Positions 21,556 to 33,890 of a stretch of DNA of 64,000 nucleotides are shown one piece after another. The stretch covers positions 1 to 64,000 of the forward strand of contig CATKSA010000006.1 in NCBI GenBank assembly GCA_949775045.1, given 5' to 3'. A program made the position numbers and the translations under genes. This DNA comes from Metridium senile (Eukaryota > Cnidaria > Anthozoa > Actiniaria > Metridiidae). The notes beneath the pieces are model-generated. The model saw only the letters and a list, made by a program, of their open reading frames with translations, did not search any database and was not told the DNA's origin. Position 1 is the first letter of the stretch; every line of letters starts with the position of its first letter.

Positions 21556-22587
21556 ACCATGTGTGCAAAAGGGAAAAACGATCCCTTATGTAACCTTTCT
21601 TCATAGGTGAACAAAGGTCCCTAATGTAACTTTGTGATCCCTTTTGTAACCTTACCATGTGTGCAAAAGGGAGAAACGATCCCTTATGTAACCTTTGTTC
21701 ATAGGTGAAAAAAGGTTGCTAATGTAACTTTGTGATCACTTTTGTAACCTTACCATGTGTGCAAAAGGGAAAAACGATCCCTTATGTAACCTTTGTTCAT
21801 TGGTAAAAAAGGTCCCTAATGTAACTTTGTGATCCCTTTTGTAACATTAACATGTGGGCAAAAGGGAAAAACGATCCCTTATGTAACCTTTGTTCATAGG
21901 TGAAAAAAGGTCGCTAATGTAACTTTGTGATCCCTTTTGTAACCTTACCATGTGTGCAAAAGGGAAAAACAATCCATTATGTAACCTTTGTTCTTAGGTG
22001 AACAAAGGTCCCTAATGTAACTTTGTGATCCCTTTTGTAACCTTACCATGGGTGCAAAAGGTAAAAACGGTCCCTTATGTAACCTTTGTTCATAGGTGAA
22101 CAAAGGTCCCTAATGTAACTTTGTGATCCCTTTTGTAACCTTACCATTTGTGCAAAAGGGAAAAACGATTCCTTATGTAACCTTTGTTCATAGGTGAACA
22201 AAGGTCCCTAATGTAACTTTGTGATCCCTTTTGTAACCTTACCATGTGTGCAAAAGGGAGAAACGATCCCTTATGTAACCTTTGTTCATAAGTGAACAAA
22301 GGTCCCTAATGTAACTTTGTGATCCCTTTTGTAACCTTACCATGGGTGCAAAAGGGAAAAACAATCCCTTATGTAACCTTTGTTCATAGGTGAACAAAGG
22401 TCCCTAATGTAACTTTGTGATCCCTTTTGTAACCTTACCATGGGTGCAAAAGGGAAAGACGTTCTTTTATGTAGCCTTTGTTCATAGGTAAACAAAGGTC
22501 CCTAATGTAACTTTGTGATCCCTTTTGTAACCTTACCATGGGTGCAAAAGGGAAAAACGTTCCCTTATGTAACCTTTGTTCATAGGT
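21551..22587. repeat. Block pair at 4,601-bp offset, copy 1
   Basis: This segment matches about 26152-27188 at an offset of 4,601 bp. Shared private markers are CCTTTCTTCATAGG, ACATGTGGGC (21850 and 26451), AAAGGTAAAAACGG, CATTTGTGC/GATTCC and the AAAGACGTTCTTTTATG form of the diverged monomer (22467 and 27068). The copies differ at GGTTGCT (here) against GGTCGCT. They separate where this copy has GGTGAACAAAGG and the other GGTAAACAAAGG. Confidence 0.85.
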
Positions 22588-24495
22588 GAACAAAGGTCCC
22601 TAATGTAACTTTGTGATCCCTTTTGTAACCTTACCATGTGTGCAAAAGGGAAAAACGATCCCTTATGTAACCTTTGTTCATAGGTGAACAAAGGTCCCTA
22701 ATGTAACTTTGTGATCCCTTTTGTAACCTTACCATGTGTGCAAAAGGGAAAAACGATCCCTTATGTAACCTTTGTTCATAGGTGAACAAAGGTCCCTAAT
22801 GTAACTTTGTGATCCCTTTTGTAACCATACCATGTGTGCAAAAGGGAGAAACGATCCCTTATGTAACCTTTGTTCATAGGTGAACAAAGGTCCCTAATGT
22901 AACTTTGTGATACCTTGTGTAACCTTACCATGTGTGCAAAAGGGAGAAACGATCCCTTATTTAACCTTTGTTCATAGGTGAACAAAGGTCCCTAATGTAA
23001 CTTTGTGATCCCTTTTGTAACCTTACCATGTGTGCAAAAGGGAAAAACGATCCCTTATGTAAGCTTTGTTCTTAGGTGAACAAAGGTCCCTAATGTAACT
23101 TTGTGATCCCTTTTGTAACCTTACAATGGGTGCAAAAGGGAAAAACGGTCCCTTATATAACCTTTGTTCATAGGTGAACAAAGGTCCCTAATGTAACTTT
23201 GTGATCCCTTTTGTAACCTTACCATGGGTGCAAAAGGGAAAAACGGTCCCTTATGTAACCTTTGTTCATAGGTGAACAAAGGTCCCTAATGTAACTTTGT
23301 GATCCCTTTTGTAACCTTACCATGTGTGCAAAAGGGAAAAACAATCCCTTATGTAAGCTTTGTTCATAGGTGAACAAAGGTCCCTAATGTAACTTTGTGA
23401 TCCCTTTTGTAACCTTACCATGTGTGCAAAAGGGAAAAACGATCCCTTATGTAACCTTTGTTCATAGGTGAACAAAGGTCCCTAATGTAACTTTGTGATC
23501 CCTTTTGTAACCTTACCATGTGTGCAAAAGGGAAAAACGATCCCTTATGTAACCTTTGTTCATAGGTGAAAAAAGGTCGCTAATGTAACTTTGTGATCCC
23601 TTTTGTAACCTTACCATGTGTGAAAAGGGAAAAACGATCCCTTATGTAACCTTTGTTCATTGGTAAAAAAGGTCCCTAATGTAACTTTGTGATCCCTTTT
23701 GTAACCTTACCATGTGTGCAAAAGGGAAAAACGATCCCTTATGTAACTTTTGTTCATAGGTGAACAAAGGTCCCTAATGTAACTTTGTGATCCCTTTTGT
23801 AACATTAACATGTGTGCAAAAGGGAAAAACGATCCCTTATGTAACCTTTGTTCATAGGTGAACAAAGGTCCCTAATGTAACTTTGTGATCCCTTTTGTAA
23901 CCTTACCATGTGTGCAAAAGGGAAAAACGATCCCTTATGTAACCTTTGTTCATAGGAGAACAAAGGTCCCTAATGTAACTTTGTGATCCCTTTTGTAACC
24001 TTACCATGTGTGCAAAAGGGAGAAACGATCCCTTATGTAACCTTTGTTCATAGGTGAACAAAGGTCCCTAATGTAACTTTGTGATCCCTTGTGTAACCTT
24101 ACCATGTGTGCAAAAGGGAGAAACGATCCCTTATTTAACCTTTGTTCATAGGTGAACAAAGGTCCCTAATGTAACTTTGTGATCCCTTTTGTAACCTTAC
24201 CATGTGTGCAAAAGGGAAAAACGATCCCTTATGTAAGCTTTGTTCTTAGGTGAACAAAGGTCCCTAATGTAACTTTGTGATCCCTTTTGTAACCTTACAA
24301 TGGGTGCAAAAGGGAAAAACGGTCCCTTATGTAACCTTTGTTCATAGGTGAACAAAGGTCCCTAATGTAACTTTGTGATCCCTTTTGTAACCTTACCATG
24401 GGTGCAAAAGGGAAAAACGGTCCCTTATGTAACCTTTGTTCATAGGTGAACAAAGGTCCCTAATGTAACTTTGTGATCCCTTTTGTAACCTTACC
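22566..24495. repeat. Segmental copy 2 with one inserted monomer
   Basis: This is the partner of 17671-19505. Markers TTATATAACC (about 23152) and TGTGAAAAGGG (about 23619) sit at +4,895 from the first copy. A single additional 98-bp monomer lies between the CATTGG unit and the ATTAACATG unit (about 23705-23805), splitting the three-monomer cassette that is intact in the other copy. A one-monomer gain between otherwise matching blocks is the smallest step expected from in-register unequal exchange. Confidence 0.85.
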
Positions 24496-26057
24496 ATGGT
24501 TGCAAAAGGGAAAAACGGTCCCTTATGTAACCTTTGTTCATAGGTGAACAAAGGTCCCTAATATAACTTTGTGATCCCTTTTGTAACCTTACTATGTGTG
24601 CAAAATGGAAAAACGATCCCTTATGTAACCTTTGTTCATAGGTGAACAAAGGTCCCTAATGTAGCTTTGTGATCCCTTTTGTAACCTTACCATGTGTGCA
24701 AAAGGGAAAAACGATCCCTTATGTAACCTTTGTTCATAGGTGAACAAAGGTCCCTAATGTAACTTTGTGATCCCTTTTGTAACCTTACCATGTGTGCAAA
24801 AGGGAGAAACGATCCCTTATGTAACCTTTGTTCATAGGTGAAAAAAGGTCGCTAATGTAACTTTGTGATCACTTTTGTAACCTTACCATGTGTGCAAAAG
24901 GGAAAAACGATCCCTTATGTAACCTTTGTTCATTGGTAAAAAAGGTCCCTAATGTAACTTTGTGATCCCTTTTGTAACATTAACATGTGTGCAAAAGGGA
25001 AAAACGATCCCTTATGTAACCTTTGTTCTTAGGTGAACAAAGGTCCCTAATGTAACTTTGTGATCCCTTTTGTAACCTTACCATGTGTGCAAAAGGGAAA
25101 AACAATCCATTATGTAACCTTTGTTCTTAGGTGAACAAAGGTCCCTAATGTAACTTTGTGATCCCTTTTGTAACCTTACCATGGGTGCAAAAGGTAAAAA
25201 CGGTCCCTTATGTAACCTTTGTTCATAGGTGAACAAAGGTCCCTAATGTAACTTTGTGATCCCTTTTGTAACCTTACCATGGTTGCAAAAGGGAAAAACG
25301 GTCCCTTATGTAACCTTTGTTCATAGGTGAACAAAGGTCCCTAATATAACTTTGTGATCCCTTTTGTAACCTTACTATGTGTGCAAAATGGAAAAACGAT
25401 CCCTTATGTAACCTTTGTTCATAGGTGAACAAAGGTCCCTAATGTAGCTTTGTGATCCCTTTTGTAACCTTACCATGTGTGCAAAAGGGAAAAACGATCC
25501 CTTATGTAACCTTTGTTCATAGGTGAACAAAGGTCCCTAATGTAACTTTGTGATCCCTTTTGTAACCTTACCATGTGTGCAAAAGGGAGAAACGATCCCT
25601 TATGTAACCTTTGTTCATAGGTGAAAAAAGGTCGCTAATGTAACTTTGTGATCACTTTTGTAACCTTACCATGTGTGCAAAAGGGAAAAACGATCCCTTA
25701 TGTAACCTTTGTTCATTGGTAAAAAAGGTCCCTAATGTAACTTTGTGATCCCTTTTGTAACATTAACATGTGTGCAAAAGGGAAAAACGATCCCTTATGT
25801 AACCTTTGTTCTTAGGTGAACAAAGGTCCCTAATGTAACTTTGTGATCCCTTTTGTAACCTTACCATGTGTGCAAAAGGGAAAAACAATCCATTATGTAA
25901 CCTTTGTTCTTAGGTGAACAAAGGTCCCTAATGTAACTTTGTGATCCCTTTTGTAACCTTACCATGGGTGCAAAAGGTAAAAACGGTCCCTTATGTAACC
26001 TTTGTTCATAGGTGAACAAAGGTCCCTAATGTAACTTTGTGATCCCTTTTGTAACCT
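24492..26057. repeat. 8-monomer block in tandem, copies B and C (783 bp each)
   Basis: Two consecutive copies (24492-25274 and 25275-26057) of the block at 20772, with all eight variant monomers in order. The markers GGTTGC at 24498 and 25281 are 783 bp apart: eight 98-bp units less the single base missing from the CATTGG unit. Compared with the 20.8-22.6 kb region, which has one copy, this locus has gained one 8-mer. Confidence 0.9.
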
Positions 26058-26151
26058 TACCATGTGTGCAAAATGGAAAAACGATCCCTTATGTAACCTT
26101 TGTTCATAGGTGAACAAAGGTCCCTAATGTAACTTTGTGATCCCTTTTGTA

Positions 26152-27188
26152 ACCTTACCATGTGTGCAAAAGGGAAAAACGATCCCTTATGTAACCTTTC
26201 TTCATAGGTGAACAAAGGTCCCTAATGTAACTTTGTGATCCCTTTTGTAACCTTACCATGTGTGCAAAAGGGAGAAACGATCCCTTATGTAACCTTTGTT
26301 CATAGGTGAAAAAAGGTCGCTAATGTAACTTTGTGATCACTTTTGTAACCTTACCATGTGTGCAAAAGGGAAAAACGATCCCTTATGTAACCTTTGTTCA
26401 TTGGTAAAAAAGGTCCCTAATGTAACTTTGTGATCCCTTTTGTAACATTAACATGTGGGCAAAAGGGAAAAACGATCCCTTATGTAACCTTTGTTCATAG
26501 GTGAAAAAAGGTCGCTAATGTAACTTTGTGATCCCTTTTGTAACCTTACCATGTGTGCAAAAGGGAAAAACAATCCATTATGTAACCTTTGTTCTTAGGT
26601 GAACAAAGGTCCCTAATGTAACTTTGTGATCCCTTTTGTAACCTTACCATGGGTGCAAAAGGTAAAAACGGTCCCTTATGTAACCTTTGTTCATAGGTGA
26701 ACAAAGGTCCCTAATGTAACTTTGTGATCCCTTTTGTAACCTTACCATTTGTGCAAAAGGGAAAAACGATTCCTTATGTAACCTTTGTTCATAGGTGAAC
26801 AAAGGTCCCTAATGTAACTTTGTGATCCCTTTTGTAACCTTACCATGTGTGCAAAAGGGAGAAACGATCCCTTATGTAACCTTTGTTCATAAGTGAACAA
26901 AGGTCCCTAATGTAACTTTGTGATCCCTTTTGTAACCTTACCATGGGTGCAAAAGGGAAAAACAATCCCTTATGTAACCTTTGTTCATAGGTGAACAAAG
27001 GTCCCTAATGTAACTTTGTGATCCCTTTTGTAACCTTACCATGGGTGCAAAAGGGAAAGACGTTCTTTTATGTAGCCTTTGTTCATAGGTAAACAAAGGT
27101 CCCTAATGTAACTTTGTGATCCCTTTTGTAACCTTACCATGGGTGCAAAAGGGAAAAACGTTCCCTTATGTAACCTTTGTTCATAGGT
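26152..27188. repeat. Block pair at 4,601-bp offset, copy 2
   Basis: Partner of 21551-22587. Together with the 8-mer blocks before each, it shows that 20.8-22.6 kb and 24.5-27.2 kb are two copies of one larger segment. The second is longer only because its 8-mer is doubled and an AAAATGG monomer lies between the parts. Confidence 0.85.
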
Positions 27189-29100
27189 AAACAAAGGTCC
27201 CTAATGTAACTTTGTGATCCCTTTTGTAACGTTACCATGTGTGCAAAAGGGAAAAACGATCCCTTATGTAACCTTTGTTCATAGGTGAACAAAGGTCCCT
27301 AATGTAACTTTGTGATCCCTTTTTGTAACCTTACCATTTGTGCAAAAGGGAAAAACGATTCCTTATGTAACCTTTGTTCATAGGTGAACAAAGGTCCCTA
27401 ATGTAACTTTGTGATCCCTTTTGTAACCTTACCATGTGTGCAAAAGGGAAAAACGATCCCTTATGTAACCTTTGTTCATAGGTGAACAAAGGTCCCTAAT
27501 GTAACTTTGTGATCCCTTTTGTAACCTTACCATGTGTGCAAAAGGGAAAAACGATCCCTTATGTAACCTTTGTTCATAGGTGAACAAAGGTCCCTAATGT
27601 AACTTTGTGATCCCTTTTGTAACCTTACCATGTGTGCAAAAGGGAGAAACGATCCCTTATGTAACCTTTGTTCATAAGTGAACAAAGGTCCCTAATGTAA
27701 CTTTGTGATCCCTTTTGTAACCTTACCATGGGTGCAAAAGGGAAAAACAATCCCTTATGTAACCTTTGTTCATAGGTGAACAAAGGTCCCTAATGTAACT
27801 TTGTGATCCCTTTTGTAACCTTACCATGGGTGCAAAAGGGAAAAACAATCCCTTATGTAACCTTTGTTCATAGGTGAACAAAGGTCCCTAATGTAACTTT
27901 GTGATCCCTTTTGTAACCTTACCATTTGTGCAAAAGGGAAAAACGATTCCTTATGTAACCTTTGTTCATAGGTGAACAAAGGTCCCTAATGTAACTTTGT
28001 GATCCCTTTTGTAACCTTACCATGTGTGCAAAAGGGAGAAACGATCCCTTATGTAACCTTTGTTCATAAGTGAACAAAGGTCCCTAATGTAACTTTGTGA
28101 TCCCTTTTGTAACCTTACCATGGGTGCAAAAGGGAAAAACAATCCCTTATGTAACCTTTGTTCATAGGTGAACAAAGGTCCCTAATGTAACTTTGTGATC
28201 CCTTTTGTAACCTTACCATGGGTGCAAAAGGGAAAGACGTTCTTTTATGTAGCCTTTGTTCATAGGTAAACAAAGGTCCCTAATGTAACTTTGTGATCCC
28301 TTTTGTAACCTTACCATGGGTGCAAAAGGGAAAAACGTTCCCTTATGTAACCTTTGTTCATAGGTAAACAAAGGTCCCTAATGTAACTTTGTGATCCCTT
28401 TTGTAACCTTACCATGGGTGCAAAAGGGAAAAACGATCCCTTATGTAACCTTTGTTCATAGGTGAACAAAGGTCCCTAATGTAACTTTGTGATCCCTTTT
28501 GTAACCTTAACATGTGTGCAAAAGGGAAAAACGATCCCTTATGTAACCTTTGTTCATAGGTGAACAAAGGTCCCTAATGTAACTTTGTGATCCCCTTTGT
28601 AACCTTACCATGTGTGCAAAAGGGAAAAACGATCCCTTATGTAACCTTTGTTCATAGGTGAACAAAGGTCCCTAATGTAACTTTGTGATCCCTTTTGTAA
28701 CGTTACCATGTGTGCAAAAGGGAAAAACGATCCCTTATGTAACCTTTGTTCATAGGTGAACAAAGGTCCCTAATGTAACTTTGTGATCCCTTTTTGTAAC
28801 CTTACCATTTGTGCAAAAGGGAAAAACGATTCCTTATGTAACCTTTGTTCATAGGTGAACAAAGGTCCCTAATGTAACTTTGTGATCCCTTTTGTAACCT
28901 TACCATGTGTGCAAAAGGGAAAAACGATCCCTTATGTAACCTTTGTTCATAGGTGAACAAAGGTCCCTAATGTAACTTTGTGATCCCTTTTGTAACCTTA
29001 CCATGTGTGCAAAAGGGAAAAACGATCCCTTATGTAACCTTTGTTCATAGGTGAACAAAGGTCCCTAATGTAACTTTGTGATCCCTTTTGTAACCTTACC
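27068..29100. repeat. Blocks headed by the diverged monomer, with 99-bp units
   Basis: The CTTTTATGTAGCC monomer at 27068 and 28245 is 1,177 bp apart (12 monomers plus one base). Both blocks contain a GTTACC monomer ending in GATCCCTTTTTG (one extra T, about 27320 and 28791), followed at once by CATTTGTGC/GATTCC, then two common units and a GGAGAAACG/CATAAGTG unit. The second block resembles 32361-33538, which shares the rare GATCCCCTTTG (28589 and 32803, 43 monomers apart). Confidence 0.78.
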
Positions 29101-29683
29101 ATGTGTGCAAAAGGGAGAAACGATCCCTTATGTAACCTTTGTTCATAAGTGAACAAAGGTCCCTAATGTAACTTTGTGATCCCTTTTGTAACCTTACCAT
29201 GGGTGCAAAAGGGAAAAACGATCCCTTATGTAACCTTTGTTCATAGGTGAACAAAGGTCCCTAATGTAACTTTGTGATCCCTTTTGTAACCTTACCATGT
29301 GTGCAAAAGGGAAAAACAATCCATTATGTAACATTTGTTCTTAGGTGAACAAAGGTCCCTAATGTAACTTTGTGATCCCTTTTGTAACCTTACCATGGGA
29401 GCAAAAGGGAAAAACGGTCCCTTATGTAACCTTTGTTCATAGGTGAACAAAGGTCCCTAATGTAACTTTGTGATCCCTTTTGTAACCTTACCATGTGTGC
29501 AAAATGGAAAAACGATCCCTTATGTAACCTTTGTTCATAGGTGAACAAAGGTCCCTAATGTAACTTTGTGATCCCTTTTGTAACCTTAGCATGTGTGCAA
29601 AAGGGAAAAACGATCCCTTATGTAACCTTTGTTCATAGGTGAACAAAGGTCCCTAATGTAACTTTGTGATCCCTTTTGTAACG

Positions 29684-32260
29684 TTACCATGTGTGCAAAA
29701 GGGAAAAACGATCCCTTATGTAACCTTTGTTCATAAGTGAACAAAGGTCCCTAATGTAACTTTGTGATCCCTTTTGTAACCTTACCATGGGTGCAAAAGG
29801 GAAAAACAATCCCTTATTTAACCTTTGTTCATAAGTGAACAAAGGTCCCTAATGTAACTTTGTGATCCCTTTTGTAACCTTACCATGTGTGCAAAATGGA
29901 AAAACGATCCCTTATGTAACCTTTGTTCATAGGTGAACAAAGGTCTCTAATGTAACTTTGTGATCCCTTGTGTAACCTTACCATGTGTGCAAAAGGGAGA
30001 AACGATCCCTTATTTAACCTTTGTTCATAGGTGAACAAAGGTCCCTAATGTAACTTTATGATCCCTTTTGTAACCTTAGCATGTGTGCAAAAGGGAAAAA
30101 CGATCCCTTATGTAACCTTTGTTCATAGGTGAACAAAGGTCCCTAATGTAACTTTGTGATCCCTTTTGTAACGTTACCATGTGTGCAAAAGGGAAAACGA
30201 TCCCTTATGTAACCTTTGTTCATAGGTGAACAAAGGTCCCTAATGTAACTTTGTGATCCCTTTTGTAACCTTACCATGTGTGCAAAAGGGAGAAACGATC
30301 CCTTATGTAACCTTTGTTCATAAGTGAACAAAGGTCCCTAATGTAACTTTGTGATCCCTTTTGTAACCTTACCATGGGTGCAAAAGGGAAAAACAATCCC
30401 TTATGTAACCTTTGTTCATAGGTGAACAAAGGTCCCTAATGTAACTTTGTGATCCCTTTTGTAACCTTACCATGTGTGCAAAATGGAAAAACGATCCCTT
30501 ATGTAACCTTTGTTCATAGGTGAACAAAGGTCCCTAATGTAACTTTGTGATCCCTTGTGTAACCTTACCATGTGTGCAAAAGGGAGAAACGATCCCTTAT
30601 TTAACCTTTGTTCATAGGTGAACAAAGGTCCCTAATGTAACTTTATGATCCCTTTTGTAACCTTACCATGTGTGCAAAAGGGAAAAACGATCCCTTATGT
30701 AACCTTTGTTCATAGGTGAACAAAGGTCCCTAATGTAACTTTGTGATCCCTTTTGTAACGTTACCATGTGTGCAAAAGGGAAAAACGATCCCTTATGTAA
30801 CCTTTGTTCATAGGTGAACAAAGGTCCCTAATGTAACTTTGTGATCCCTTTTGTAACCTTACCATTTGTGCAAAAGGGAAAAACGATTCCTTATGTAACC
30901 TTTGTTCATAGGTGAACAAAGGTCCCTAATGTAACTTTGTGATCCCTTTTGTAACCTTACCATGTGTGCAAAAGGGAAAAACGATCCCTTATGTAACCTT
31001 TGTTCATAAGTGAACAAAGGTCCCTAATGTAACTTTGTGATCCCTTTTGTAACCTTACCATGGGTGCAAAAGGGAAAAACAATCCCTTATTTAACCTTTG
31101 TTCATAAGTGAACAAAGGTCCCTAATGTAACTTTGTGATCCCTTTTGTAACCTTACCATGTGTGCAAAATGGAAAAACGATCCCTTATGTAACCTTTGTT
31201 CATAGGTGAACAAAGGTCTCTAATGTAACTTTGTGATCCCTTGTGTAACCTTACCATGTGTGCAAAAGGGAGAAACGATCCCTTATTTAACCTTTGTTCA
31301 TAGGTGAACAAAGGTCCCTAATGTAACTTTATGATCCCTTTTGTAACCTTAGCATGTGTGCAAAAGGGAAAAACGATCCCTTATGTAACCTTTGTTCATA
31401 GGTGAACAAAGGTCCCTAATGTAACTTTGTGATCCCTTTTGTAACGTTACCATGTGTGCAAAAGGGAGAAACGATCCCTTATGTAACCTTTGTTCATAAG
31501 TGAACAAAGGTCCCTAATGTAACTTTGTGATCCCTTTTGTAACCTTACCATGGGTGCAAAAGGGAAAAACAATCCCTTATGTAACCTTTGTTCATAGGTG
31601 AACAAAGGTCCCTAATGTAACTTTGTGATCCCTTTTGTAACCTTACCATGTGTGCAAAATGGAAAAACGATCCCTTATGTAACCTTTGTTCATAGGTGAA
31701 CAAAGGTCCCTAATGTAACTTTGTGATCCCTTGTGTAACCTTACCATGTGTGCAAAAGGGAGAAACGATCCCTTATTTAACCTTTGTTCATAGGTGAACA
31801 AAGGTCCCTAATGTAACTTTATGATCCCTTTTGTAACCTTACCATGTGTGCAAAAGGGAAAAACGATCCCTTATGTAACCTTTGTTCATAGGTGAACAAA
31901 GGTCCCTAATGTAACTTTGTGATCCCTTTTGTAACGTTACCATGTGTGCAAAAGGGAAAAACGATCCCTTATGTAACCTTTGTTCATAGGTGAACAAAGG
32001 TCCCTAATGTAACTTTGTGATCCCTTTTGTAACCTTACCATTTGTGCAAAAGGGAAAAACGATTCCTTATGTAACCTTTGTTCATAGGTGAACAAAGGTC
32101 CCTAATGTAACTTTGTGATCCCTTTTGTAACCTTACCATGTGTGCAAAAGGGAGAAACGATCCCTTATGTAACCTTTGTTCATAAGTGAACAAAGGTCCC
32201 TAATGTAACTTTGTGATCCCTTTTGTAACCTTACCATGGGTGCAAAAGGGAAAAACAATC
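29684..32260. repeat. 13-monomer block pair (about 1,273 bp) with a hybrid monomer
   Basis: CAATCCCTTATTT with CATAAGTG lies at about 29809 and 31082, 1,273 bp apart. Both copies run AAAATGG/GGTCTCT, GGAGAAACG/TTATTT, TAGCATG, GTTACC, then CAATCCC, AAAATGG, GGAGAAACG/TTATTT, common, GTTACC, CATTTGTGC/GATTCC. The first copy has two units, GTTACC with GGGAAAACG (one A lost, about 30190) and GGAGAAACG/CATAAGTG. The second has a single unit joining the GTTACC start to the GGAGAAACG/CATAAGTG remainder (about 31444). That is the expected product of exchange between adjacent monomers. Confidence 0.8.
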
Positions 32261-32360
32261 CCTTATGTAACCTTTGTTCATAGGTGAACAAAGGTCCCTA
32301 ATGTAACTTTGTGATCCCTTTTGTAACCTTACCATGGGTGCAAAAGGGAAAAACGTTCTT

Positions 32361-33538
32361 TTATGTAGCCTTTGTTCATAGGTAAACAAAGGTCCCTAAT
32401 GTAACTTTGTGATCCCTTTTGTAACCTTACCATGGGTGCAAAAGGGAAAAACGTTCCCTTATGTAACCTTTGTTCATAGGTAAACAAAGGTCCCTAATGT
32501 AACTTTGTGATCCCTTTTGTAACCTTACCATGGGTGCAAAAGGGAAAAACGATCCCTTATGTAACCTTTGTTCATAGGTGAACAAAGGTCCCTAATGTAA
32601 CTTTGTGATCCCTTTTGTAACCTTACCATGGGTGCAAAAGGGAAAAACGATCCCTTATGTAACCTTTGTTCATAGGTGAACAAAGGTCCCTAATGTAACT
32701 TTGTGATCCCTTTTGTAACCTTAACATGTGTGCAAAAGGGAAAAACGATCCCTTATGTAACCTTTGTTCATAGGTGAACAAAGGTCCCTAATGTAACTTT
32801 GTGATCCCCTTTGTAACCTTACCATGTGTGCAAAAGGGAAAAACGATCCCTTATGTAACCTTTGTTCATAGGTGAACAAAGGTCCCTAATGTAACTTTGT
32901 GATCCCTTTTGTAACGTTACCATGTGTGCAAAAGGGAAAAACGATCCCTTATGTAACCTTTGTTCATAGGTGAACAAAGGTCCCTAATGTAACTTTGTGA
33001 TCCCTTTTTGTAACCTTACCATTTGTGCAAAAGGGAAAAACGATTCCTTATGTAACCTTTGTTCATAGGTGAACAAAGGTCCCTAATGTAACTTTGTGAT
33101 CCCTTTTGTAACCTTACCATGTGTGCAAAAGGGAAAAACGATCCCTTATGTAACCTTTGTTCATAGGTGAACAAAGGTCCCTAATGTAACTTTGTGATCC
33201 CTTTTGTAACCTTACCATGTGTGCAAAAGGGAAAAACGATCCCTTATGTAACCTTTGTTCATAGGTGAACAAAGGTCCCTAATGTAACTTTGTGATCCCT
33301 TTTGTAACCTTACCATGTGTGCAAAAGGGAGAAACGATCCCTTATGTAACCTTTGTTCATAAGTGAACAAAGGTCCCTAATGTAACTTTGTGATCCCTTT
33401 TGTAACCTTACCATGGGTGCAAAAGGGAAAAACAATCCCTTATGTAACCTTTGTTCATAGGTGAACAAAGGTCCCTAATGTAACTTTGTGATCCCTTTTG
33501 TAACCTTACCATGGGTGCAAAAGGGAAAAACGTTCTTT
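32361..33538. repeat. 12-monomer block between two diverged monomers (1,177 bp)
   Basis: Bounded by CTTTTATGTAGCC monomers at 32361 and 33538. Order: diverged, GTTCCC/GGTAAAC, two GGGTGC/GATCCC, AACATG with GATCCCCTTTG, common, GTTACC with the extra-T ending, CATTTGTGC/GATTCC, two common, GGAGAAACG/CATAAGTG, CAATCCC. The extra base of the 99-bp unit accounts for 1,177 rather than 1,176. Confidence 0.8.
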
Positions 33539-33890
33539 TATGTAGCCTTTGTTCATAGGTAAACAAAGGTCCCTAATGTAACTTTGTGATCCCTTTTGTA
33601 ACCTTACCATGGGTGCAAAAGGGAAAAACGTTCCCTTATGTAACCTTTGTTCATAGGTAAACAAAGGTCCCTAATGTAACTTTGTGATCCCTTTTGTAAC
33701 CTTACCATGGGTGCAAAAGGGAAAAACGATCCCTTATGTAACCTTTGTTCATAGGTGAACAAAGGTCACTAATGTAACTTTTTGATCCCTTTTGTAACCT
33801 TAACATGTGTGCAAAAGGGAAAAACGATCCCTTATGTAACCTTTGTTCATAGGTGAACAAAGGTCCCTAATGTAACTTTGTGATCCCTTT

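Noticed and set aside
27300..27330. Frameshift in a coding gene (99-bp units)
   Set aside because: The extra base has no reading frame to disturb; it is a recurrent length variant of a non-coding repeat.
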